In this document: one piece after another, positions 1-8,258 of the stretch
How the letters are laid out: each line of letters begins with the position of its first letter
Position numbering within the stretch: position 1 is the first letter of the stretch
Source: DATFVA01 sp963721075
Lineage (GTDB): Bacteria; Bacteroidota; Ignavibacteria; Ignavibacteriales; Ignavibacteriaceae
Length of the DNA: 64,000 nt
Reading direction: 5' to 3'
Assembly (NCBI GenBank): GCA_963721075.1
Contig: CAVRHV010000006.1
Span: 62,001-126,000 of the forward strand
The notes under the pieces: model-generated
What the model saw: the letters and a program-made list of their open reading frames with translations, nothing else
Databases searched by the model: none
Told to the model about the DNA's origin: nothing
Made by a program: the position numbers and the translations under genes

Positions 1-170
1 CTTCAGAAACTGCTTGTTCGAATCCACTCGTCAGGAAATCACAATTAGTCTATTAAATTAATTCCTGTCGAAGAATCTCTTACTCATCGGGATTATAATG
101 TCACAGCCCGGACTCCCCAGAATTTACGCTGGCTGCAGGTTAATTTTTGTAAAAAGAAAGAACAACAATT

Positions 171-3100
171 ATGAATGATCTGGCAAAAGAATTTCTCTCT
201 CTTCCCGCTGAATATCAAAAAGTACTCAGTTTTGCTCAGGAATCAAAAAATATCAAAGTTACCCTGCTCCAGGAACTTAAAGGCGGTCAGACCGGGGCCA
301 GTCTCTTCCTTGTAAGTGTTTCTATCCCTGATTCCAACGAAGTCCGTCATCTTGTACTTAAGCTCGATCATAAAAGCAGTAAATCCGGAATGGATGAACT
401 TGCCAGGCACCGCACGGCAGTTGAGCAGGCACCGGGAGATTTCTCGAAAAATCATATTGCGGGTCTCGCTTTTGAAAGAATTGAACTTGATAACTCAGTG
501 GCAATATTCTACGATATAGCAGGACAATCACTTAACAACTACCGTCCTCTCGCCAGTTACCAGCAGCAGGATAAACTTGAAAAGTTGTTTGGAATGACAA
601 CGGGAATGATTCTTTCTGAATGGAATTCAAAGGCCGTTTTCAAACAGGCTGTTCATCCACAGAAAATACTTTCCTCCTGGCTCGGTTACCGGCTTAATCC
701 CGGCGGAAACATCGAACTTTTCCTTGAGCATAACTGCCAGGTTGCAAATGACATACCCGCCTTGCTGATCCAGGGAAATGTGTTTCCCAATCCTTACATA
801 TTTGCGCGAAAGCCGGAACTCTGGAATTCAATACGACCCATAGATGCAATAACAGGGTTTCAGCATGGAGATCTTAACATTGGCAATATACTGGCAAAAT
901 TTGAAGGTAATGGTGCTGAACTAACCGGGTATTATCTTATCGATTTTGCCCTCTTCAAAACAGGTATGCCTCTTATGTACGATAACTGCTATCTTGAAAT
1001 GTCTTATCTGGTTCGGGAACTAACAAGAGTTTCTTTAACAAAATGGATAGACTTTGTCACCCGCTTTGCCACTGAAGATATTATGGATCCGCAGAACGTT
1101 CCTATCGAACTTGCAGGTATTTGTTCCGTAATAAATTCCGGAAGAAGAGTATTCGCCGACCTTGTCAAGAAAAAGTATTCGAGTTTGTCGGATGATATGT
1201 GGGGACAATACTGGCTGGCTGCCGTAAGCGCCGGTTTAAATTATTGTAATAAAGTCATTATATCCGAACAGGAAAGACTGGCTGGACTAATTTACGCGGC
1301 TGCACATTTAAAGCGCTATCATTCAATGTTCGGCATTCCCCTTCCCAACGAAGTTACAAGTATCGGAATCGATAATTTACAGCCCGAACACTCGAGAAAT
1401 ATCAGCAAGCCAAATAAAAGCGGGGTAAAAAATAATCTGCCGCCGTTGATCACACCATTCATAGGACGTTATAAGGAACTAGAGATCACTAGTGATCTGC
1501 TGCAGCGTGAGGATGTTCGTTTAATTTCTCTTACAGGACCAGGGGGCACCGGTAAAACCCGTCTTGGAATTCAGCTGGCGTCACACCTTATGGATAATTA
1601 TAATGACGGTGTTTTTTTCGTCGACCTTTCTGCTGTCACTGATACCGATTCATTCTTTGCAGCTATAGCACGAACACTTGGGTTGAGAGAAATAAGTGAA
1701 CGGGATATGCTTGATGAGATTAAAAAATATCTTCAGAATAGAAAAATACTGCTGCTTTTGGATAATTTTGAACAGCTGACAACGACTGCTCCCCATGTTT
1801 ATGACCTGCTTATGAGCTGTCCTCAGCTTAAGCTGATTGTAACAAGCAGGGAACCACTGAGACTGCGCGGTGAACAGATTTTTCCCGTCCCTCCCCTTCA
1901 GCTTCCTGAAGTCGGCTCACTAAAACATAATGTTTCTGAAACAATGAAAAACGAATCCGTTCAGTTCTTTGCTGAACGGGCTCAATCAGTAAGACCTGAT
2001 TTCAGAATCTCGGAAGAGAATATTTCCGCTGTTGTCGAAATCTGCAGCAGACTTGACGGACTTCCTTTAGCTATTGAACTGGCTGCTTCACGGATAAATT
2101 TATTTTCACCCGAGGCTTTACTTAAACGAATGGACAAACGTCTTAAGCTGTTGAGAGGTGGTGCGCGTGATCTTCCTGAAAGACAACAGACTCTGCGGGA
2201 TACCATTGACTGGAGCTATGAAATGCTCGGTTCCGATGAACAGAAATTATTTGTTCTGTTATCTGTTTTCCCTGAGTGTACTTTCGAACAGGTAGAATCG
2301 GTAGCAGAAAAAACTGAAGAGGCAGGCAAATTTGAAACCGGCATCATTGATTTACTTTCTTCACTTATAGATAAAAGTCTTATACGGAACTCAGGCCGCG
2401 GCAGCGTGAATCAGCGCCTGACAATGCTGGAGACAATTAGGGAATATGCATCGGAAAAATTAGATGCGGATCCGGAATATAAGGCCGAAGTATATCGCGA
2501 GCATGCTCTATACTTTGTTGATTTTGCACAGGTTCAATGGAAACGACTGACCGGTAATGAACGCGACGGAGCTTTAAATGATCTTGAAACAGAAATTCAG
2601 AATGTTCGTGCTTCGTGGAAATACCTGCTGGAGAGGAAGGATATTGAACAGCTGCAGAAGTTAACCGATTGTTTATGGCTGCTTTATGAAGCCCGGGGAT
2701 GGTTTTATTATAGCATAGAACTTACAAATGATCTGCTGAACGTTCTTACCTCGGTCCCTTCAACACCTGAACGGGCTGAACGCGAAATTATGCTGCAGAT
2801 GACACTGGGACGTGTACTGATGGCACTAAAAGGCTGTACAGCAGAGGTCGAACAGGTATTCAACCGTGCGCTTGAACTATGTCAGAGATACGGTGAAATT
2901 CCTCAATCATTTTCTATTTTAAGAGCTCTTGCCAGTTTTTATGTGTATACAGGAAGATTCAGCAAGAGCGCTCAACTGGGAGAACAAATTATAAATCTCT
3001 CAATACATTCAGATAATGCTGCCGGAAAAACTGAGGGTCATCTCGTACTGGGCTATAGTCAGATTTTTTCCGGTGATCTGGAACCCGGTATGAAGCAGCT

Positions 3101-3941
3101 GGAAGAGGCCCTTTCTTCTTATAAAGTTCAGCAGGATAAATCCTTCAAATTTCGTTTTGGAAATAATCCGGGGGTAATATCTCACACTACATCTGCATTA
3201 TGTTTGTGGATGATGGGTTTCCCCGATCGTTCACTTTATCATTCGAAGGAATCGGTTAAGATGGCTGCTCAGCTAAACTATCCTTATAGTGATGCTTATG
3301 CCCTTTTCCATACGGGACTCCTTCACCTGTGGCGGGAAGAACCTGAAATAACAGAGAAGAATGCACAGCTCGTGCTTGATATAAGCGAAAAACATGATTT
3401 CCCTATATGGAAAGCAGCTGCCCATGCACTTCACGGTGTAGCCATTGTTGGATTAAACAAGACACATGAAGGGCTGGAAGAAATCGAACTTGGAATAAAT
3501 CTTTATACGGAGTTGAAAACTCCTCCCGTATTCTGGCCGCTTCTCCTTTCACTAAGAGCGGGCGCCTGTATTAGGGCTGGCATGCCGGAGCAGGGACTCT
3601 CATTTATAAATGGTGCACTTGAAATAATAGGTACAGATTCAGGCAATCCGCTTTTAGCAAGCTTCTTCGGGATCAAAGGAGAAATTCTTCATATGATTTC
3701 CCCCGCTAATGATGCAGAAGCTGAGTCGTTATTCCGCGAATCAATTAAGATCTCAGAAGAACAAAAAACATTAATGTTTGAATTGAATGCTGCCCTGAGT
3801 CTATCTAAAATTCTGGCTAATACCGAGAAAGCTTCAGATGCTGCAATAATTTTAAGAAGGACTTATGAAAAGTTCACTGAGGGATTCTCAACCCGGGTTC
3901 TCCTTGAAGCAATAGAATTAACCAGGGAAGGTTCTAGGTAA
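171..3941 (+). CDS. APH-kinase-like / STAND NTPase / TPR fusion protein
   Basis: A 1256-residue multidomain protein. Residues ~1-400 look like an aminoglycoside-phosphotransferase/kinase-like domain: HGDLNIGNIL with H232 and D234 matches the catalytic loop, and YLIDFA with D258 matches the metal-binding Asp. Residues ~430-720 are a STAND/AP-ATPase module: Walker A GPGGTGKT at 456-463, Walker B LLLLDNFE ending near 534, and GLPLAIELAA at about 630, a sequence typical of LuxR/AfsR-type ATPases. Residues ~790-1250 are helical and TPR-like. There is no recognisable C-terminal HTH, so this is not a standard LuxR-type activator. No signal peptide is visible, so a cytoplasmic location is likely. Kinase-like plus STAND architectures are known among predicted bacterial conflict and signalling proteins; whether this one is defensive or regulatory is unknown. 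The 3' end overlaps the convergent response-regulator gene by 8 bp. Confidence 0.85.
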   Translation: MNDLAKEFLSLPAEYQKVLSFAQESKNIKVTLLQELKGGQTGASLFLVSVSIPDSNEVRHLVLKLDHKSSKSGMDELARHRTAVEQAPGDFSKNHIAGLAFERIELDNSVAIFYDIAGQSLNNYRPLASYQQQDKLEKLFGMTTGMILSEWNSKAVFKQAVHPQKILSSWLGYRLNPGGNIELFLEHNCQVANDIPALLIQGNVFPNPYIFARKPELWNSIRPIDAITGFQHGDLNIGNILAKFEGNGAELTGYYLIDFALFKTGMPLMYDNCYLEMSYLVRELTRVSLTKWIDFVTRFATEDIMDPQNVPIELAGICSVINSGRRVFADLVKKKYSSLSDDMWGQYWLAAVSAGLNYCNKVIISEQERLAGLIYAAAHLKRYHSMFGIPLPNEVTSIGIDNLQPEHSRNISKPNKSGVKNNLPPLITPFIGRYKELEITSDLLQREDVRLISLTGPGGTGKTRLGIQLASHLMDNYNDGVFFVDLSAVTDTDSFFAAIARTLGLREISERDMLDEIKKYLQNRKILLLLDNFEQLTTTAPHVYDLLMSCPQLKLIVTSREPLRLRGEQIFPVPPLQLPEVGSLKHNVSETMKNESVQFFAERAQSVRPDFRISEENISAVVEICSRLDGLPLAIELAASRINLFSPEALLKRMDKRLKLLRGGARDLPERQQTLRDTIDWSYEMLGSDEQKLFVLLSVFPECTFEQVESVAEKTEEAGKFETGIIDLLSSLIDKSLIRNSGRGSVNQRLTMLETIREYASEKLDADPEYKAEVYREHALYFVDFAQVQWKRLTGNERDGALNDLETEIQNVRASWKYLLERKDIEQLQKLTDCLWLLYEARGWFYYSIELTNDLLNVLTSVPSTPERAEREIMLQMTLGRVLMALKGCTAEVEQVFNRALELCQRYGEIPQSFSILRALASFYVYTGRFSKSAQLGEQIINLSIHSDNAAGKTEGHLVLGYSQIFSGDLEPGMKQLEEALSSYKVQQDKSFKFRFGNNPGVISHTTSALCLWMMGFPDRSLYHSKESVKMAAQLNYPYSDAYALFHTGLLHLWREEPEITEKNAQLVLDISEKHDFPIWKAAAHALHGVAIVGLNKTHEGLEEIELGINLYTELKTPPVFWPLLLSLRAGACIRAGMPEQGLSFINGALEIIGTDSGNPLLASFFGIKGEILHMISPANDAEAESLFRESIKISEEQKTLMFELNAALSLSKILANTEKASDAAIILRRTYEKFTEGFSTRVLLEAIELTREGSR

Positions 3942-4347
3942 CCACAAAACTTAAATCCGGATTCATTCCAAGCGCTGATTTTACCGAATATTCAAGTTCA
4001 GGCAGATGAATAGGTTTGTGTATTATCGCGGCCGGGGATGTACTCTGCGCTTCTTTCTGGGTTTCAATATCTGTGGAACCAGTGATGTAGATGAGAGGTA
4101 CCGGTCGATCCTTACGAATTGTCTTTGCTGTTTCAATACCATTTATGCCGTCTCCCAGAATAATATCCATCAGAATAAGATCAGGCACATATGCCTCTGA
4201 GATATTAATCGCTTCCGGACCGTTATAGGCAATTTTTATATTTTGAAAACCAGTTGAAATCAGCATGGTTTTAATGTCGAGTGCGATCAAACCGACATCT
4301 TCAACTATCAGAATCTTTGGAGAATATAGCAATACAACCTCATTCAC
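3934..4347 (-). CDS. stand-alone response regulator (REC domain only)
   Basis: A 137-residue CheY-like receiver domain with no output domain. The acidic pair E16/D17 (ILIVED), phospho-acceptor D61 (DLILMD), switch T89 (YITG) and K111 (HKP) are all present, so it should be phosphorylatable. No histidine kinase gene lies beside it; the partner is probably elsewhere. Its stop codon overlaps the 3' end of the convergent STAND gene by 8 bp, so the two transcripts would be antisense to one another at their ends. Such lone receivers usually act by protein contact or phosphorelay. The target is not evident from the sequence. Confidence 0.88.
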   Translation of the reverse strand: MNEVVLLYSPKILIVEDVGLIALDIKTMLISTGFQNIKIAYNGPEAINISEAYVPDLILMDIILGDGINGIETAKTIRKDRPVPLIYITGSTDIETQKEAQSTSPAAIIHKPIHLPELEYSVKSALGMNPDLSFVVT

Positions 4348-4488
4348 TCTCTCTTTCTCTCAATTACAAATATCGGCTATTGCTAGATCAATTAACAGAA
4401 AGAAAAATGTCTCAATGCAAAATATCACATCGAATAAAATTATTTTTGCATGAGGCTTGAAAATTATTTCTGTGATCGCTAAAAAAAT

Positions 4489-5613
4489 TTACCTGACTGA
4501 GCAGTAACCGCCAGGGACACCATTCCGGGATAGCACAAGCTGCCACAGTTGATTTTTATTTCGGGCGCGGAAAGCACCGGCGCTTGAAAGCAAAAAGTAG
4601 TTCCACATTCTGAAGAACCTGTCATTGTATTTATTTTTCAGAATATTCCAGCCTTTAATGAAGTTGTTATACCATGCCATAAGAGTTTTATCATAATCCG
4701 CACCGAAGTTATGCCAGTCTTCCATTACAAACAGCCCTTCAATGGCTTTCCCGAGCTGGGCTACAGAGGGAAGCATCCCGTTTGGGAATATGTATTTGTG
4801 CGTCCAGGCATCGGTATTCTTTGTTGAGCGTACGTCTCCTATTGTATGAAGAAGGAACAACCCGTCCTCTGTTAAATTCCTCGCCGACGTTCTGAAGTAT
4901 TCGAGATAGTTTTTATAACCTACGTGTTCTATCATGCCAATGGAAACAATTCTGTCAAATTTTTCATTAACGTCCCTGTAGTCCTGAAGTCTTACTTCCA
5001 CAGGCAGTCCTTTGCAAAGTTCTTTCCCCAGTGCTGCCTGCTCCTTCGACACAGTTATACCTGTAACTTTAACATCATATTTCTCTGCAGCATACTTACC
5101 GAATGCACTCCATCCGCAGCCAATATCTAGCACCCGCATTCCCGGTTTTAGATACAACTTCCGGCATATCAGATCAAGCTTATTTTCCTGTGCTTCATCA
5201 AGTGTTGAAGCATCTCTCCAGTAGCCGCAGCTGTAGTTCATCCTTTTATCCAGCATCAGCCTGAAGAGATCATTGCCAAGATCATAATGTTTCTCCCCGA
5301 TTATAAAAGCCCTTCGACGCGACTGCATGTTAATCAAATAAAAACCGGCGAGCTGAAAGGCTATCTTAAAGTTGTGTTTAATCTTGTTTTGTAAATCGGC
5401 GTGTATCACCCTGTAAATAAGTTCGTCAAGTTTCGCAGAATCCCACCAATTGTCCATATAAGATTCACCCATTCCCAGTTCTACTTCTGTAACGGCCCTT
5501 TTATAAAACCTGTCATCGTGAACCTGTATATCAAAAGGATGGTCCCCGTTTATTTTTACGTCGGCCATATCCAGCAGTTGTTCCACAAGCCTTCTGTACT
5601 TTTCGTTTTTCAT
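4489..5613 (-). CDS. cfa: cyclopropane-fatty-acyl-phospholipid synthase
   Basis: 374 residues, close to E. coli Cfa (382). It transfers a methylene group from S-adenosylmethionine to unsaturated acyl chains of membrane phospholipids. Visible family features are YDLGNDLF at 110-117, the conserved Cys in MNYSCGYW (C129), SAM motif I VLDIGCGWS at 161-169, GMIEHVG with E229/H230, and the LHTIG segment. The C-terminal region rich in Trp, Tyr and Phe (MWNYFLLSSAGAFR) is typical of the membrane-facing domain. It is monocistronic, with 140 bp to each neighbouring gene. CFA synthases often serve stationary-phase or acid-stress membrane remodelling, but nothing here shows its regulation. Confidence 0.93.
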   Translation of the reverse strand: MKNEKYRRLVEQLLDMADVKINGDHPFDIQVHDDRFYKRAVTEVELGMGESYMDNWWDSAKLDELIYRVIHADLQNKIKHNFKIAFQLAGFYLINMQSRRRAFIIGEKHYDLGNDLFRLMLDKRMNYSCGYWRDASTLDEAQENKLDLICRKLYLKPGMRVLDIGCGWSAFGKYAAEKYDVKVTGITVSKEQAALGKELCKGLPVEVRLQDYRDVNEKFDRIVSIGMIEHVGYKNYLEYFRTSARNLTEDGLFLLHTIGDVRSTKNTDAWTHKYIFPNGMLPSVAQLGKAIEGLFVMEDWHNFGADYDKTLMAWYNNFIKGWNILKNKYNDRFFRMWNYFLLSSAGAFRARNKNQLWQLVLSRNGVPGGYCSVR

Positions 5614-5755
5614 AACATTGCCCTCTAATGTATTTTAAACAAAAAGAAATAGTTCTGTTTGGAGATAATATAAAAATTTGCTTAAAGAAATGTTGTAACG
5701 AAAGGTACCGCTTGTCCGCAGCATTACAAAGTGCAATACCGGAGGGAATCGGTTA

Positions 5756-7357
5756 TTAATTTCTTTTCAGTATCATCGAAGTGATATCGTCACTCTGAGG
5801 TTCCCCTTTTACATGCTTACCTACATCCTCAACTATTCCGTCAATAAATTCATTAGCTGATTTATTGGCATTATTTTGAAAGAAATCAATCATTCTTTCA
5901 TCTGAATATTCCACTTCATCTTTATTCATAGCCTCGGGAATTCCGTCGGTATAAAGGAACAGCTTATCACCGGGATTCATAACCAGTTTTTCACCCTGGT
6001 AAGGTATACCGAAGTCGAGCATACCCAGCCCAATCCCACCGGCATCAATTTTATCAAGTTTCCCGTCCTTCCTGAGCAGAAGTATTGGATTATGACCTGC
6101 ATTTACAACATCCAGTTCTCCGGTTTTTGGATCAAGTACAGCTATGAAAAAAGTTATGAATTTATCGGGAGGAGATGCATTGTAGATCAGTTTGTTCAAT
6201 CTGTCAGCCAAATCCGTCAATGGCAGATCAAAATCCAGGTATGAATATAATGAAGCATTCAGAGTATTCACCAGCAGGGCCGCCGCAATTCCTTTACCCG
6301 CAACATCAGCTATAATAAGGGCATATTTGCCATTGCCCATGTCTATACAATCGTAATAATCTCCTCCAACCTCGCGCGAGGGTATGTTCTCCCCGGCCAG
6401 TTCATATCCTTCAATTACCGGCAGTTTATCAGGTATTATTTTCTGCTGAATAGAAGCCGCAAGCAGCAGTTCCTTTTCAATTCTTTCTTTTTCGAGAGAT
6501 TCTTTTAACAGGTAGTTATTTTCAATTGCAGTCCGCACCTGCCGCGAAATAGCCTCAAGCAGCATTTGATCAAGATCGCTGAATTCAATTACGCCTTTAC
6601 GTGTTTCCTTTTCTGAAAGAACAAACCTGTACGATATATCCCTGAATTTAAAGGAGGATTCTATTTTATATTTACTGCTTAATATTTTTTCTGAAGGGAT
6701 GCCTGGGGGGAAAGTAAACTGTTGTTCAGATTGTTCCTTATTGCCGTCAGATATGCTTATCAGTGCCGCCGAAGAATTGGTTAATGAAACCATCCTGGCA
6801 AGCGCCATCTCGAAGAGTACATTCTGGTTTTCAAACTTTGCGAGATCAATACCTGTTTCTATAAGGTTATTAAGCTGAAGGATTTTTTCATTCAGATCAA
6901 AAATGAATTGTTTCTCTTTTTTCTGATTCAGGAATGATTCATATGCACTGGCAAAAACCTGCAGAAGTATCTGCAGTGTTATCTTATCGAAATCAGACAG
7001 CCCTTCGCCGTAGAGTTTATTCCCCAGCAGGATTCCGAGAAACGAAGAGTCAGTAAGGGGCACAATAATAGAAGCATTATACTTTCCATCGTTGTAATAA
7101 GTTGTTTGCTGCTTCTGATTATCGAGGTATTTTTTATCTTCTGCATCAAGTTTATGTGATCCTATAACCTTCCAGTCAGATTTCGAAGATGCTTTATGAA
7201 GCAATTGCAGATTTGTGATCATGAAATTAGCTCTGAGCAGATTCGCAAAATTCCTGAAGATGCCTTCGAATGAATCAGACTGCGTTAACAGCTTAAATCC
7301 TTCCTGGAAAGATTCTGCCTGCAGCGAAAGCTTTTCAACTAATAAATTCTGTTCCAA
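5756..7357 (-). CDS. GAF-like sensor with SpoIIE/RsbU-type PP2C phosphatase domain
   Basis: 533 residues. The N-terminal ~300 residues look like two GAF-like sensory modules (roughly 20-150 and 165-290) followed by a short coiled coil (ESLEKERIEKELLLAA). The C-terminal ~200 residues are a SpoIIE-type Ser/Thr phosphatase: VGGDYYD supplies a metal-ligand Asp, then ADVAGKGIAAAL, NAGHNPILLL, LFLYTDGIPEA and QSDDITSMIL. No signal or membrane segment is visible. It is the last gene of a three-gene run (HATPase, STAS, phosphatase) on one strand with gaps of 10 and 45 bp. By analogy with RsbU it would dephosphorylate the upstream STAS protein to activate a partner switch. The signal sensed is unknown. 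Confidence 0.9.
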   Translation of the reverse strand: MEQNLLVEKLSLQAESFQEGFKLLTQSDSFEGIFRNFANLLRANFMITNLQLLHKASSKSDWKVIGSHKLDAEDKKYLDNQKQQTTYYNDGKYNASIIVPLTDSSFLGILLGNKLYGEGLSDFDKITLQILLQVFASAYESFLNQKKEKQFIFDLNEKILQLNNLIETGIDLAKFENQNVLFEMALARMVSLTNSSAALISISDGNKEQSEQQFTFPPGIPSEKILSSKYKIESSFKFRDISYRFVLSEKETRKGVIEFSDLDQMLLEAISRQVRTAIENNYLLKESLEKERIEKELLLAASIQQKIIPDKLPVIEGYELAGENIPSREVGGDYYDCIDMGNGKYALIIADVAGKGIAAALLVNTLNASLYSYLDFDLPLTDLADRLNKLIYNASPPDKFITFFIAVLDPKTGELDVVNAGHNPILLLRKDGKLDKIDAGGIGLGMLDFGIPYQGEKLVMNPGDKLFLYTDGIPEAMNKDEVEYSDERMIDFFQNNANKSANEFIDGIVEDVGKHVKGEPQSDDITSMILKRN

Positions 7358-7402
7358 AATTATAATACCATCATTATTTATATATTTTACAACTGAGTCT
7401 TA

Positions 7403-7741
7403 TTATGCCAGTTCTTTCATTGCCGAGTCAAGAGAATCCGCCATTTGTGCAAACTGGAATAAACCCATTATCTTAAATGTTTTTTCAATTGATGGATCCA
7501 GGTTCAGAAAGATTATCTTCCCTTCCCTGTCGCTAATTTGCTCGATAACCTCCAGCAGGTAAGAAATCCCTATAGAATTAATGACCTTTGATTTTTCAAG
7601 ATCGAAGATCGCATTCTTAATAGGATTCTCGGCAAAAAACTGAGCTATTTTTTCTCCTGCTGTATTGTTTATGTAACCTTCCGTTTTAATAAGGAAAGTA
7701 TTTTCGAGTTTTTCTGTTTGTAAATTAAATTCGCCGTCCAT
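7403..7741 (-). CDS. STAS-domain anti-sigma-factor antagonist (RsbV/SpoIIAA-like)
   Basis: A 112-residue single STAS domain. The segment AIFDLEKSKVINSIGISYLL carries the conserved Ser (S56 in INSIGI) that is phosphorylated by the cognate HATPase kinase in this family. It sits 10 bp after the HATPase gene and 45 bp before the SpoIIE phosphatase gene, so all three partner-switch components are in one probable operon. The expected role is that the unphosphorylated form binds the kinase and releases its target. No sigma factor is encoded nearby, so the final target could be a sigma factor elsewhere or a non-transcriptional process. Confidence 0.9.
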   Translation of the reverse strand: MDGEFNLQTEKLENTFLIKTEGYINNTAGEKIAQFFAENPIKNAIFDLEKSKVINSIGISYLLEVIEQISDREGKIIFLNLDPSIEKTFKIMGLFQFAQMADSLDSAMKELA

Positions 7742-7751
7742 GTTAATTCTG

Positions 7752-8168
7752 CTAAGTTAAGTTTTTAATTATTGATATTTTTGTACCCGATGAGTTTGAC
7801 TCAATCGTCATAAAATCAGAAAGAGATTTCATCAGTTTTATTCCCCATCCGCGTTTGTTGTCGCTGCTGATTTTTTTTGTGATTTCCGGGATCGGGACAT
7901 TTTCCGGTTCAAAGCCCTTTCCGTAATCAGAAACCAGTATTGTTAATTTTTCTTTAGTCATCTCAAATTCTACATTCACATAAGGATTGTCCACACCAGA
8001 ATGCTCAAACCCGTTAATTATTGCTTCATTTACTATAATTCTTGCTTCCCCAATTTTTTCATTGCTTATACCGAGATACTTGCCCATTCTTTCAAGTCCC
8101 TCAATGGCTACCAGTTCAATATTGGGTATGTTGGGAAGCTTGATTTTCAGATTAAAGTTATCATCCAT
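7752..8168 (-). CDS. HATPase anti-sigma-type serine kinase (RsbW-like)
   Basis: 138 residues, the usual size of RsbW/SpoIIAB GHKL kinases. The N box is in EARIIVNEAIINGFEHS (E48, N52), G1 is VSDYGKGFEP (D81, G83, G85), and the late Gly-rich element is KRGWGIKLM near 106-113. It should bind ATP, phosphorylate the STAS protein encoded next, and hold a target protein when the STAS partner is phosphorylated. It is first in the three-gene run and 90 bp after the end of the propeller-SpoIIE gene, so that larger sensor may feed the same switch. The sequestered target is not identifiable here. Confidence 0.9.
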   Translation of the reverse strand: MDDNFNLKIKLPNIPNIELVAIEGLERMGKYLGISNEKIGEARIIVNEAIINGFEHSGVDNPYVNVEFEMTKEKLTILVSDYGKGFEPENVPIPEITKKISSDNKRGWGIKLMKSLSDFMTIESNSSGTKISIIKNLT

Positions 8169-8258
8169 TAGTGTTTTTCGGGTTTTAGTGAATATAATAT
8201 TATTTTATGTTAAAAAGTAAAGAGGAAAATTTACTTCTATCGTCCTCAAATTATTATT

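Noticed and set aside
15..30. A TTCGAAT T-loop-like word at the left edge, possible tRNA 3' end
   Set aside because: The five bases on either side do not pair, so no T arm forms; with no further sequence it cannot be supported.
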